Shown here piece by piece: positions 25,477 to 34,137 of a DNA stretch of 64,000 nt. The notes beneath the pieces were generated by a model that was not told the DNA's origin, did not search any database, and worked only from the letters and a program-made list of their open reading frames with translations. The translations under genes were made by a program, and so were the position numbers. This DNA comes from Desulfuromonas sp. (GTDB taxonomy: Bacteria > Desulfobacterota > Desulfuromonadia > Desulfuromonadales > UBA2294), in assembly GCA_002869615.1 (NCBI GenBank), contig PKUH01000004.1, forward strand, positions 1-64,000, read 5' to 3'. Position 1 is the first letter of the stretch; every line of letters begins with the position of its first letter.

Positions 25477-26506
25477 TAGCAAGAAACTGGGAACACTGAT
25501 GCGAAAAGAGCTCGAGGCAAGAGGTGCCAGCTCTGAATCTGCTCAACATGTGGTTGCGTCAGTCATTCAGTCATCCTTGCGGGGAGTTGATTCTCACGGC
25601 ATCAATCTGTTTCCACATTATTGCCACGCTGTCGAAGTCGGGCGGGTTAAAGGCTTTCCGGAATTTACCTGGGAACAAACTGCTGCCGCGACATCCCGGA
25701 TGGATGCAGACCATGCCTTTGGACATTATTCCGGTGCTGCAGCAATGGATCGAGCCATCGCAATGGCTTCGGATTCAGGCGTAGGTACCGTCAGCGTTTC
25801 GAATTCGACACACTTCGGAGCAGCAGCCTATTTTGGTTTACGGGCAGCGGAGAACGACTACGTTGGTTTCTCGTTCACCAACGCCGATGCTTTGGTTAAA
25901 GCCCATGGAGCAAAAGAAGCTTTCTTCGGTACGAATCAGATCTGCTTTACGGCTCCGATGATGTCGGAAGATCCGTTTTGTCTCGATATGGCAACCTCAA
26001 TGGTTTCCTGGAACAAGGTTATGAATTACCGCATGAGCGGTACTCAAATGCCTTCAGGCTGGGCATTTGATGCAGATGGTGTTGATGTCGTTGACCCTGA
26101 CCTTGCTGTATCTCTGAGTCCAGCCGGAAGTTACAAGGGGTTTGGACTGGGTATGATGGTTGATATATTGTGCAGTCTGTTGGCAGGCGGAAAAATCAGC
26201 AAGGATCTCAGGCCTATGTATCAGCCGCCGCTTGATAACAGCAAAAGAGAAATAAGACATTTTTTTATGGCTGTAGATATTTGCAGGTTTACCGATTTGT
26301 CAATGTTCAAGCAACAGCTTCAGGAGATGGTCGCCAGAATCAGATTGTTAACTCCGAACGATACGGAGCAGCCTGTTATGGTTGCTGGAGATCCGGAGAA
26401 AAGTTCAAAAGAGCATCGGTTGATAAACGGTATACCAATTGGAGACCAGAGGTTTCTAGAATTTCTAGATATTTCCGAAAAGTTTGAGACGGTACTGATG
26501 TCATGA
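25463..26506 (+). CDS. Ldh-family (malate/L-lactate/ureidoglycolate type) dehydrogenase
   Basis: NAD(P)H-dependent 2-keto-acid reductase family, not the classical lactate dehydrogenase fold. I start at ATG 25463 (MHFLDSKKLGTLM); the upstream TTG at 25445 lacks support. The 347-residue product has GVDSHGINLFPHY near residue 45, the catalytic-region SNSTHFGAAAYFGLRAAE, DMATSMVSWNKV and SPAGSYKGFGLGMMVDIL blocks, all in family order. Coupling to Gfo/Idh and CMP-sugar genes suggests it reduces a keto-sugar acid rather than a central metabolite. That is inference. Confidence 0.8.
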   Translation: MHFLDSKKLGTLMRKELEARGASSESAQHVVASVIQSSLRGVDSHGINLFPHYCHAVEVGRVKGFPEFTWEQTAAATSRMDADHAFGHYSGAAAMDRAIAMASDSGVGTVSVSNSTHFGAAAYFGLRAAENDYVGFSFTNADALVKAHGAKEAFFGTNQICFTAPMMSEDPFCLDMATSMVSWNKVMNYRMSGTQMPSGWAFDADGVDVVDPDLAVSLSPAGSYKGFGLGMMVDILCSLLAGGKISKDLRPMYQPPLDNSKREIRHFFMAVDICRFTDLSMFKQQLQEMVARIRLLTPNDTEQPVMVAGDPEKSSKEHRLINGIPIGDQRFLEFLDISEKFETVLMS

Positions 26507-27681
26507 AGCAACTGGTTGATGTTGTCAATTTTAATGCTGATGCGTCATGCCTTGATTCTGCTGTCTGGCTTGATGCTTTGGACGGTGGTAGCGAATCCCG
26601 GTTTTTTCAATGGCTGGATCTCTATGCCCGGATGGGAAAGAAAGTTGTTCTCGGTTTCCCCGGCGCAACTATCGCTGACATTGCAACCTTCAACCCCGAA
26701 GCGATTGCTCTTATCAACCGAAACCCGGCGGTTTTTGAAATCATTATCAGACCATTCGCGCATGACATTGCACTGCTCCGATTAGGTCAGGGGTTTCAAC
26801 TGAACTATGCAGCTGGAAAGTCAATTATTCTTAAAGAGTTTGAAAACGTAACAGATTATTACCTGCCTCCTGAATTTATGCTGACCAACGAACAGGTAGG
26901 TTTCCTCATTGATAACAGATCCGATGGTGTATTTATCAATCCAGGCCGTTTTGCTGATGAATTGCAATCACGTATTCCTGAGAACCCGTATCAGGTCAAT
27001 GGGTTATTTGACAGATCCTTGAATTGTATCCCTTTTTACAGTTTGCTCACAGGACGTTATCTGCATGCAATTCATAAATTTGATTGTTCACTATGGAATG
27101 AGATGATTTTGGGGTGTCGAAGCCGGCTACTGTTCTCATGGCGAGATGGCGAAAGTGCTTTTCTTGTGCCTAATGGCTTGGCAAGAGAGCGCTTCTGGCT
27201 TCAGCATGAAGATGAAAAAGTCACCAGATGCCATCTTGCCGAGACCCGGATTGATTTTCTTGAAAATTATGAGCTGTCAGAAAATCAATTTAAATCATAT
27301 CCTGTTCATTCATTTACTGCCTGGATGAAAGAATTCAGAATGCTTGGTTTTATTCATAGAGTCAGGGCGATTGAAGAAGGCCTCCATAGGCTCAGTTCTG
27401 AACTGAAAGGCTTTTGGCTTATGACTATCAATTCTGATATTCTTTCTTCTGTTGAAAAAAAGTCTCCAGAAGTGAGTATCAGAATGTCCGATAATGAACA
27501 GAGTCGGATCAATTATACGATCCAGAGAAGTGAGCGCGGTTATGAAGGGGAAGAGTACCTTGCGCTTCTGGAACGTAGTATTGAGAAAATACCACCATCC
27601 GATTATATGCTTAATTCTAAACGATTTCATATGCTCAAATTTCGCGCTAGAATGCAATACCTCTCTGGTTTCGAGATGTGA
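26503..27681 (+). CDS. Unknown 392-residue protein, possibly GH57- or deacetylase-like barrel
   Basis: Not recognised with confidence. It overlaps the Ldh-family gene by ATGA and is the last gene before the operon terminator. The first 200 residues alternate hydrophobic strands and helices in a barrel-like way. A block at about 110-160 (KSIILKEFENVTDYYLPPEFML, here split by eye into KSIILKEF and YYLPPEFML) is reminiscent of the Pro-Glu region of GH57-type hydrolases. The C-terminal 130 residues are helical and charged. No signal peptide is present, so it should act in the cytoplasm, probably on the CMP-sugar or its precursor. Confidence 0.4.
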   Translation: MKQLVDVVNFNADASCLDSAVWLDALDGGSESRFFQWLDLYARMGKKVVLGFPGATIADIATFNPEAIALINRNPAVFEIIIRPFAHDIALLRLGQGFQLNYAAGKSIILKEFENVTDYYLPPEFMLTNEQVGFLIDNRSDGVFINPGRFADELQSRIPENPYQVNGLFDRSLNCIPFYSLLTGRYLHAIHKFDCSLWNEMILGCRSRLLFSWRDGESAFLVPNGLARERFWLQHEDEKVTRCHLAETRIDFLENYELSENQFKSYPVHSFTAWMKEFRMLGFIHRVRAIEEGLHRLSSELKGFWLMTINSDILSSVEKKSPEVSIRMSDNEQSRINYTIQRSERGYEGEEYLALLERSIEKIPPSDYMLNSKRFHMLKFRARMQYLSGFEM

Positions 27682-27814
27682 AAGGGTAGGGCAATTGACA
27701 GTAAACGTTGGCCTAGTTTCTTTTTCGGCTTGATATAGTGTTTTCACAAAGCCTGAAGATGTTACTGAATTGTCGGTTTTAGGGTAGTCTTGGTCCCTTG
27801 TAATGAGAATGAGC

Positions 27815-27862
27815 AAAAAATACTGACCTGCCGTTTATCTGATTTAGCAGCAGTATTTTTTT
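27815..27862 (+). terminator. Strong terminator ending the polysaccharide operon
   Basis: AAAAAATACTG (27815-27825) pairs exactly with CAGTATTTTTT (27851-27861); inside, CTGC (27828-27831) pairs with GCAG (27847-27850). The T-rich right arm acts as the T-tract. It lies 134 nt after the last gene of the locus and rules out the TTG at 27861 as a start codon for the next gene. Confidence 0.8.
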
Positions 27863-27914
27863 GGCCAAAAAGTCTGTGTGCATTGACGTTATGCGGCCAC
27901 CTGGGAATTGCAAA

Positions 27915-28829
27915 ATGAATCTATTTAAATTCGTCAGAAGATTTGCAAAGCTGTTACTGCAGATTGACACTCGACTTCTTCGATTGGAAAAAGCTATTGG
28001 CCGGATAGAGTTAAGGCAATCCATGTCACTGGAGTCGAGTAATTTGAACGATCATGAGTTTCAGGTTTTCTCAGAGTGGGGCGAGGATGGAATTATACAA
28101 TATTTAGTCCGGAATATTGACATCGAAAATAACGTCTTTGTGGAGTTTGGGGTTGAGGATTATTCCGAGTCGAATACAAGGTTCTTGTTGGAAAACAACA
28201 ACTGGTCAGGTCTGGTAATTGATTCGTCTCAGGCAAATGTCGACTGTATTAAAAACGAGTCAATGTATTGGAGGTGCAATCTTAAAGCCGCCTGTGAGTT
28301 TGTTGATATTGAAAATATTAACCGAATTATAGAGAGGAATGGTTTGACCGGGGATATCGGTTTGCTCTCAATTGATATTGATGGAAACGATTACTGGTTG
28401 TGGAACGCAATTAATTGCATATCTCCCCGGATTGTAATTTGTGAGTACAACAGCCTTTTCGGGCCAAGAGCCAAGGTGACGATCCCTTATAATGAAAAGT
28501 TCAATCGGACAGTTGCTCATTATTCCAATCTTTATATGGGTGCTTCGATTGCAGCTTTAACGAGTTTGGCGAGAGAAAAAGGGTATTCACTGGTCTGTTC
28601 AAACAGTGCCGGGAGTAATGCTTTTTTCGTGCGTAATGATGTTGTTGGCGATTTGCCTATTTGTGAGCCTGAAAGTGCTTATGTTGAATCGAAATTCCGG
28701 GAAGCCCGGGATGAGGCAGGGAATTTGACATTTGTTTGCGGTGATGAAAGGCTGTCCCTGATCGGTGATCTTCCCATATTTGATCTTGATACCCAAAAGA
28801 CTGTCAAAATTAAAGAGCTGAAAATTTAA
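27915..28829 (+). CDS. FkbM-like methyltransferase-type protein
   Basis: The 304-residue product (start ATG 27915; the longer frame runs into the terminator) has an N-terminal helical region (about 1-45), then EWGEDGIIQYLV and FVEFGVEDYSESNTRFLLE at about 75-95, and GDIGLLSIDIDGNDYW at about 150. These match the FkbM-like group found in polysaccharide clusters, where members methylate sugars. The classical GxGxG loop is replaced by EFGVED, as is common in this subgroup. The gene is AT-rich compared with its surroundings and stands alone behind a terminator. Confidence 0.6.
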   Translation: MNLFKFVRRFAKLLLQIDTRLLRLEKAIGRIELRQSMSLESSNLNDHEFQVFSEWGEDGIIQYLVRNIDIENNVFVEFGVEDYSESNTRFLLENNNWSGLVIDSSQANVDCIKNESMYWRCNLKAACEFVDIENINRIIERNGLTGDIGLLSIDIDGNDYWLWNAINCISPRIVICEYNSLFGPRAKVTIPYNEKFNRTVAHYSNLYMGASIAALTSLAREKGYSLVCSNSAGSNAFFVRNDVVGDLPICEPESAYVESKFREARDEAGNLTFVCGDERLSLIGDLPIFDLDTQKTVKIKELKI

Positions 28830-28974
28830 ACATTGGAGATAGTTCTCTTTTTGACGTTTTGAAAGAGAAGCTGTTCGTTTGGTACTGTTGGGGGTTAGAG
28901 ATCTGGTTGCTTCTTGTGCCTTTAACGGTATAAAACGTTGCCTACAAACAGTGGGTTTTTATTGGGACCGACAT

Positions 28975-30078
28975 ATGCGGGTTGCCTTCGATTATCAAAC
29001 TTTTGCTATTCAACCTTATGGGGGAATATCCAGGTATTTTGTAGAGTTGGTACGAAGATTGTCTCTAATGGATGATGTAGATGCCAGGATAGTCGCTCCG
29101 GTCCACATAAACAATTACCTCAATAATTTCAATCAAAATTATGTATCTGGCCGATATGTTTCCAGGTTTCCCATGATTGAGTTTTTACGTTCCCTGTATA
29201 ATAGCGTTGCTTCGGTTCCTGCGATAAATAAATTTTCACCTGACATCGTTCATGAAACCTATTATTCGAGAAAAGGAATTCGATCGATTGTTGGGAATAA
29301 AACCGTAATAACTGTACACGACATGATTCACGAGCGTTTCCCGACTTATGTTGGCGCGAGAGATAAGACTGCATACGTTAAACGAAAGGCAATAGACCGT
29401 TCTGATCACATAATATGTGTATCCCACAATACGCGTAATGATTTATTGGAAATTACAGGTATCGATCCATCAAAAGTATCTGTTGTCTATCATGGTTTTG
29501 ATCTCAACGTTAAATCGACAAATTATTATCATAACTTGGTGAACGAGCCCTATATTCTTTATGTGGGCTTGCGTGATGGCTATAAAAATTTCCAGTCTTT
29601 ACTTAAAGCTTTTAGTCGCAACTCATCTTTGAATAAGGTTTTTAAACTGGTTTGTTTCGGTGGCGGATCCTTTACGCATGCGGAACGACAACGCAATAAG
29701 GAATCAGGTTTAAAAGAGGGGCAGGTGATATGGGTCGAGGGAGATGATAAGGTGTTGGCTCAACTATATAGTCATGCATCCGCTTTAGTGTTTCCTTCTC
29801 TTTATGAGGGATTCGGTATTCCTCCCCTTGAAGCTATGTCATATAAGTGTCCTGTTGTTTGCAGTAATGGTGGGTCGATCCCTGAAGTGGTTGGTGATGC
29901 AGGCGAATTCTTCAACCCTACTGATGTGGATGCTCTTGCTGAAGCAATGATTAGAGTTCTTTTGGTTCCAGAACGTGCTGATTTTTTACGTGCAATGGGA
30001 ACAGAACGCATAAAAAGTTTTTCCTGGGATACTTGTGCAAACAGAACTCGTGATATTTACGAATCGATACTTGAGTGA
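28975..30078 (+). CDS. Glycosyltransferase family 4
   Basis: The 367-residue protein starts at ATG 28975 with MRVAFDYQTFAIQPYGGISRYF, the usual GT4 acceptor-domain start; the frame is open further upstream but without family similarity. HETYYSRKG, VHDMIHERFP and CVSHNTRNDLLE follow, and the donor site EGFGIPPLEAMSYKCPVV lies at about 280. The gene is clearly AT-richer than the 17-20 kb glycosyltransferases and is flanked by gaps of 145 and 67 nt. This suggests an independently acquired gene next to the main operon. Confidence 0.88.
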   Translation: MRVAFDYQTFAIQPYGGISRYFVELVRRLSLMDDVDARIVAPVHINNYLNNFNQNYVSGRYVSRFPMIEFLRSLYNSVASVPAINKFSPDIVHETYYSRKGIRSIVGNKTVITVHDMIHERFPTYVGARDKTAYVKRKAIDRSDHIICVSHNTRNDLLEITGIDPSKVSVVYHGFDLNVKSTNYYHNLVNEPYILYVGLRDGYKNFQSLLKAFSRNSSLNKVFKLVCFGGGSFTHAERQRNKESGLKEGQVIWVEGDDKVLAQLYSHASALVFPSLYEGFGIPPLEAMSYKCPVVCSNGGSIPEVVGDAGEFFNPTDVDALAEAMIRVLLVPERADFLRAMGTERIKSFSWDTCANRTRDIYESILE

Positions 30079-30145
30079 CAAGTAGTAAACGGTTTTGTCG
30101 CATTTTGTTTATAATCCTTTTATTGGAAATGAAAGCTGTTTTCCG

Positions 30146-31237
30146 ATGGCCAGCATCCATTTGCTAAAGAAAATTGATAAATATTTAGGTCGATTTATCT
30201 GTAGTGTTCTGCCCTCTCCAAGGAATGTGCAGTTCGGATCTGTTGGAAAGGTTCTTATCGTCAGGCCGGGTGGGATAGGTGACGCGGTACACTTGATCCC
30301 TGCAATCAAAGCATTAAAGGAGAAATATCCGGATGCCGTTGTCGATATCCTGGCAGAAAAAAGAAATTGTCAGGTTTTTGATTTATGCCCGGAAATCAAC
30401 GCAGTTCATGTTTACGATCAACCTTCAGGCCTTATGAACATATTCAGGCAATCATGGGATTTAGTCATTGATACTGAACAATGGCATCTTCTGTCGGCTG
30501 TGGTAGCAAGGCTGGCCAGATCGTCCTGGAAGATTGGTTTCGACACTAACGAGCGTCGCAGGATGTTTACTCACCCGGTACATTACCGGCATGATTGTTA
30601 TGAAGTCGACAGTTTCCTGGTGTTGCTCAAGCCGTTGGGTGTCGACTCTGGCTTCAATTACCAAGAGTCTTTTCTGACGTTGCCGGCAAGTTCTCGACAG
30701 GCGGCCAAGGCGCAGCTTTCTCAGCTTCATGACAAAACAATCATAGCTATTTTTCCAGGGGCCAGTATTGCGGAGCGACGATGGGGCGCTTCTAAGTTCC
30801 ATGCTCTGGCAAAATCTATTGCTGAAAAGGGTTATCTTGTTGTCGTTATTGGTGGCCCTGAGGATAAGGCCCCTGGCGATCGCATCGTCGGCAGTCTGCC
30901 GAATGCGTTGAATCTTGCGGGCTCCTGCACTTTGGTCGAATCGGCAGCCATTATCAGTTGTTCACGGTTGCTTGTCAGCGGCGACTCCGGGGTGCTGCAT
31001 ATAGGAGTCGGTCTGGGTAAGCCGACAGTATCTCTTTTCGGCCCGGGGAACGCTAAAAAATGGGCTCCTCGTGGTGATCGCCATCGAGTCTTGGAAAAAC
31101 AGATCGCCTGTTCACCCTGCACAAAGTTTGGGTATACACCGAAGTGCCATATTGGTGTAAAGTGCATGCGAGAGATCACGGTTAATGAAGTTTTCACGGC
31201 CGCGATGGAATTGTTGCAGCAGGAAGAGGCCTCATGA
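30146..31237 (+). CDS. Glycosyltransferase family 9 (heptosyltransferase-like)
   Basis: The 363-residue product (start ATG 30146; TTG 30095 is an alternative) shows KVLIVRPGGIGDAVHLIPAI at about 32-51, with the GT9 catalytic Asp in GIGD. The C-terminal donor site has IFPGASIAERRWG and SGDSGVLHIGVGLGKPTVSLFGP, also diagnostic. Such enzymes add heptose or related sugars to lipopolysaccharide core. It overlaps pilD by ATGA, so this gene and the pilus peptidase are translationally coupled. Confidence 0.88.
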   Translation: MASIHLLKKIDKYLGRFICSVLPSPRNVQFGSVGKVLIVRPGGIGDAVHLIPAIKALKEKYPDAVVDILAEKRNCQVFDLCPEINAVHVYDQPSGLMNIFRQSWDLVIDTEQWHLLSAVVARLARSSWKIGFDTNERRRMFTHPVHYRHDCYEVDSFLVLLKPLGVDSGFNYQESFLTLPASSRQAAKAQLSQLHDKTIIAIFPGASIAERRWGASKFHALAKSIAEKGYLVVVIGGPEDKAPGDRIVGSLPNALNLAGSCTLVESAAIISCSRLLVSGDSGVLHIGVGLGKPTVSLFGPGNAKKWAPRGDRHRVLEKQIACSPCTKFGYTPKCHIGVKCMREITVNEVFTAAMELLQQEEAS

Positions 31238-32019
31238 CAAAATACCAGATCATAACGCTCCTTCTGGGGTCAGTCTTTGTTTTCGGGGCAATCGTCGGCT
31301 CGTTTTTGAATGTCTGTATTTACCGGATCCCGGAAGGGCTTTCCATTGTTTCGCCGCGCTCCCGGTGCCCGAAATGTGAGAAGCCGATAGTCTGGTATCA
31401 GAACATTCCGATTGCTAGCTGGATCTTGCTGCGTGGGAAATGTGCGCAATGCGCAACCTTGATCTCTATCAGGTACCCGCTGGTTGAGACTCTGAACGGT
31501 CTTCTTTATGTTCTCGTATTCTATTATTTTTTCCTGTCCTGGGCGACACCGGTCTATTTTGTGTTTCTTTCGATGCTGGTCGTCATCACGTTTGTCGATC
31601 TCGATCATCAGATCATTCCGAACAGCATCAGTCTGCCGGGGATTGTCTGCGGTTTTATCGCATCTTTTGTTGTCCCCTGGATTCAATGGCATGAGTCTCT
31701 CCTCGGGGCGGTGGCCGGTGGCGGGTTGCTCTTTGTTATCGCCGCCGGATATCGGCTGGTGGCCAAAAAAGAAGGGATGGGTATGGGCGATGTCAAGCTG
31801 CTGGCGATGATCGGCGCATTCCTGGGCTGGCAGTCGATCCTGCCAGTTGTTTTTGTTGCTTCCCTGGCGGGTTCGATTGTCGGTATTCCCTTGATGCTTA
31901 TGCAGAAGGCCGATCGCAAGCTGGCCCTGCCATTCGGGCCGTTTCTCTCCTTTGCCGCGATGATATATCTTTTCTGGTGGGATCTTCTCTTTAGCTGGTA
32001 TCAGTCACTTTTTTACTAA
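31234..32019 (+). CDS. pilD: Prepilin peptidase / N-methyltransferase PilD
   Basis: Cleaves the basic leader of PilA and N-methylates Phe+1 in the inner membrane. The 261-residue protein has about eight transmembrane helices, GSFLNVCIYRIPEG at the N-terminus, a zinc module with two CxxC pairs (RCPKCEKP and KCAQCATL), and the two catalytic aspartates in VDLDHQIIPN and GMGDVK. This full form, with the methyltransferase domain, matches bifunctional PilD. It is separated from the other pil genes by the polysaccharide locus on one side and a small regulator on the other. Confidence 0.95.
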   Translation: MTKYQIITLLLGSVFVFGAIVGSFLNVCIYRIPEGLSIVSPRSRCPKCEKPIVWYQNIPIASWILLRGKCAQCATLISIRYPLVETLNGLLYVLVFYYFFLSWATPVYFVFLSMLVVITFVDLDHQIIPNSISLPGIVCGFIASFVVPWIQWHESLLGAVAGGGLLFVIAAGYRLVAKKEGMGMGDVKLLAMIGAFLGWQSILPVVFVASLAGSIVGIPLMLMQKADRKLALPFGPFLSFAAMIYLFWWDLLFSWYQSLFY

Positions 32020-32145
32020 ATTATTTAAAAATAATTGGCGCAATATAATGTGTTTTTAATTCTTTTGGGCACATGATGTTGTGAAAACAGGCATGGAAGT
32101 ACCTAGAATTGGCTTTTATGATCATTTAATAGACCCATAAATTGC

Positions 32146-32173
32146 TTGACACTAAGTTTAATTTACCTATAAT
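32146..32173 (+). promoter_or_regulatory. Consensus sigma-70 promoter for the HTH gene and pilM operon
   Basis: TTGACA (32146-32151) and TATAAT (32168-32173) are both perfect, with a 16-nt spacer. CCTATAATTAGG (32166-32177), an inverted repeat CCTA/TAGG, overlaps the -10 and could be an operator, perhaps for the HTH protein encoded directly downstream. Operator function is inference. Confidence 0.85.
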
Positions 32174-32220
32174 TAGGCACAATTGTGATGAATAATGTTA
32201 GTATAGCCGAAGAGAATTCC

Positions 32221-32427
32221 ATGACAAAAAACAGGGTAAAAGAGATTAGAGAGTCTTTGTTGATGAGCAAGGCCGAGCTGGCACGCAAGGCCCGGGTCTC
32301 TCCTTTGACGGTGGACCGGATTGAGCGTGGCGCTCCCTGTCGGATGTCGACGATGCGGAAAATTATCCTTGCTCTGGGGCTGAAGCTGTCTGATCGAGGC
32401 GCGGTGTTTCCTGAAGATGGAGAATAA
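32221..32427 (+). CDS. Small XRE/HTH-type DNA-binding protein upstream of pilM
   Basis: A 68-residue protein (start ATG 32221 behind GAAGAG; GTG 32185 is an alternative). It consists almost entirely of a helix-turn-helix domain: VKEIRESLLMSKAELARKA, RVSPLTVDRIERG, and MRKIILALGLKL. No cofactor or oligomerisation domain is seen. Its own promoter is near-perfect and carries a palindrome at -10, which suggests repression, possibly of itself and of the pilMNOPQ genes that follow after 76 nt. The target is not known from the sequence. Confidence 0.72.
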   Translation: MTKNRVKEIRESLLMSKAELARKARVSPLTVDRIERGAPCRMSTMRKIILALGLKLSDRGAVFPEDGE

Positions 32428-32503
32428 GCGTCAGGGCATGCAGCTTTATTTGTTTGAGTCAATCAGAAACCTAACTTTATAGCGGAGATCGTGAGACCAT
32501 TCC

Positions 32504-33565
32504 ATGCTATTTGGTAGCCCAAAAAAAGATATTGTCGGTGTTGACATCGGGTCGCACTCCATCAAGCTTGTGCAGCTGCGTGAGTCGAAAGGGGTGTACC
32601 ATCTGGTGTCCGTGGGGATAGCGCCTTTGCCGCCCGAGGCAATTGTTGATGGCGCCATTATGGACTCAAGTACGGTTGTCGAGGTAATCGGCAACCTTGT
32701 CCAGAGCCTCAAGCTGAAAACCAAGGCTGTAGCGACTTCCATTTCCGGCCATTCCGTTATTATCAGGAAGATTCAACTGCCGATTATGACGGAAGAGGAA
32801 ATGGAGGCGTCCATACAGTGGGAAGACGAGCAGTATATTCCTTTTGAAATATCGGAAGTTAATATCGATTTCCAGATTCTCGGCCCGGATCCAAAGGATC
32901 CGTCACAGATGAACGTTATCCTGGTCGCCGCAAAAAAAGATTTTGTGAACGACTATGTTGCCGTTTTCAGCGAGTGTGGGTTGGCGCCAACCGTTATGGA
33001 TATCGACTGTTTTGCCATGGAGAATGCATTCGAATCCAATCATGAGATCAACGAGGACGAGGTTGTTGCATTGGTCAATATGGGCAGCAGTGCCATGAAT
33101 GTGAATGTCCTCAAGGAAGGCGTCTCGGTCTTTACTCGCGATATTACCGTTGGCGGCAATATGTTCAACGAAGAACTTCAGAAGAGACTCGGCCTGAGTG
33201 AGGAAGATGCAGAAAGCGTCAAACTCGGTGGGACTCTGGACGGAGTTGAGAAAAGTTCGATTGATGAGGTGCTGGCTGATGCAACAGAAAACCTTCTTCA
33301 GGAGGTTCAGCGCTCCCTCGACTTTTTCTCGGCGACATCATCGGATGATAAAATACAACGGGTTTTTATTACCGGAGGTGTTTCCAGGTTCCCCAATGTG
33401 CAAACACTTCTTCAGGAGCGACTCGGCATAAACGTCGAAATATTGAATCCTTTCAATCAGGTCGTTTTTGATGAAAAACAATTTGATACGGAGTATATCG
33501 ATGCAATCGGCCCGTTAATGTCGGTTGCGGTTGGGCTTGCCATGAGGAGGTTAGGTGACAAATGA
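32504..33565 (+). CDS. pilM: Type IV pilus assembly protein PilM
   Basis: Actin-like cytoplasmic ATP-binding protein that links PilN to the motor complex. The 353-residue sequence begins with KKDIVGVDIGSHSIKLVQL (ASKHA phosphate-1 motif), has VALVNMGSSAMNVNVL (phosphate-2) and VFITGGVSRFPNVQTLL (adenosine motif) in order, and is of normal length. The stop overlaps the pilN start as ATGA. Confidence 0.95.
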   Translation: MLFGSPKKDIVGVDIGSHSIKLVQLRESKGVYHLVSVGIAPLPPEAIVDGAIMDSSTVVEVIGNLVQSLKLKTKAVATSISGHSVIIRKIQLPIMTEEEMEASIQWEDEQYIPFEISEVNIDFQILGPDPKDPSQMNVILVAAKKDFVNDYVAVFSECGLAPTVMDIDCFAMENAFESNHEINEDEVVALVNMGSSAMNVNVLKEGVSVFTRDITVGGNMFNEELQKRLGLSEEDAESVKLGGTLDGVEKSSIDEVLADATENLLQEVQRSLDFFSATSSDDKIQRVFITGGVSRFPNVQTLLQERLGINVEILNPFNQVVFDEKQFDTEYIDAIGPLMSVAVGLAMRRLGDK

Positions 33566-34122
33566 TTCGAATTAATCTGTTACCGGTCCGCGCGGCCCAG
33601 AAAAAAGAACGCCTGCGTAGCCAGATCGTTATTCTGATACTGTCACTCATTTTAACAATGACTGCTTGTGGCGCTGTTTACTTTTCTTTATCGGTCAAGG
33701 TCTCAAATGTTGAGGATGAGATCAAAAACAAGCAGGATGAGATTGTTCGCTTGAAAAAAGCAATCGGCCAGGTCGGGCGCTTCAAGAAATTGCAGGAAGA
33801 GTTGCGTGGCAAGCTTGATGTTCTCGATGAACTTAAAGAGAAGCGCACGGGGCCGGTCCGCCTGCTTGATGAGTTGAGTAATGCTATTCCGGATAAAGTC
33901 TGGATCGGATCGTTCTCGGAAACAAATGGTAAGGTGTCGATATCCGGCACCGGGCTCAATGAAGAGAATGTTGCGCAGTTCCTGCAGAATATCGAAGCAT
34001 CCCCTTATTATAAAGGGGTTGAGTTGAATGTTATTCAGAAGAAAACCGAGGCCGGGCGAAAAGTCGAATCATTTTCTATCACCTGCTCTGTCGAGTCGCC
34101 TGAAAAGGCCAAGAAGAAATAA
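33562..34122 (+). CDS. pilN: Type IV pilus assembly protein PilN
   Basis: Bitopic inner-membrane protein of the alignment complex. The 186-residue product has the conserved cytoplasmic start MIRINLLPVR, which binds PilM, one transmembrane helix (about 22-45), a periplasmic coiled coil (about 45-95, ending LDVLDELKEKRTGPVRLLDEL) and a small ferredoxin-like domain. It is coupled to pilM by a 4-nt overlap. Confidence 0.94.
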   Translation: MIRINLLPVRAAQKKERLRSQIVILILSLILTMTACGAVYFSLSVKVSNVEDEIKNKQDEIVRLKKAIGQVGRFKKLQEELRGKLDVLDELKEKRTGPVRLLDELSNAIPDKVWIGSFSETNGKVSISGTGLNEENVAQFLQNIEASPYYKGVELNVIQKKTEAGRKVESFSITCSVESPEKAKKK

Positions 34123-34137
34123 AAGTATTGTAATGCG

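Noticed and set aside
27861-27914. TTG 27861 as start of the FkbM-like gene
   Set aside because: The codon overlaps the right arm of a strong terminator, and the added 18 residues lack family similarity.
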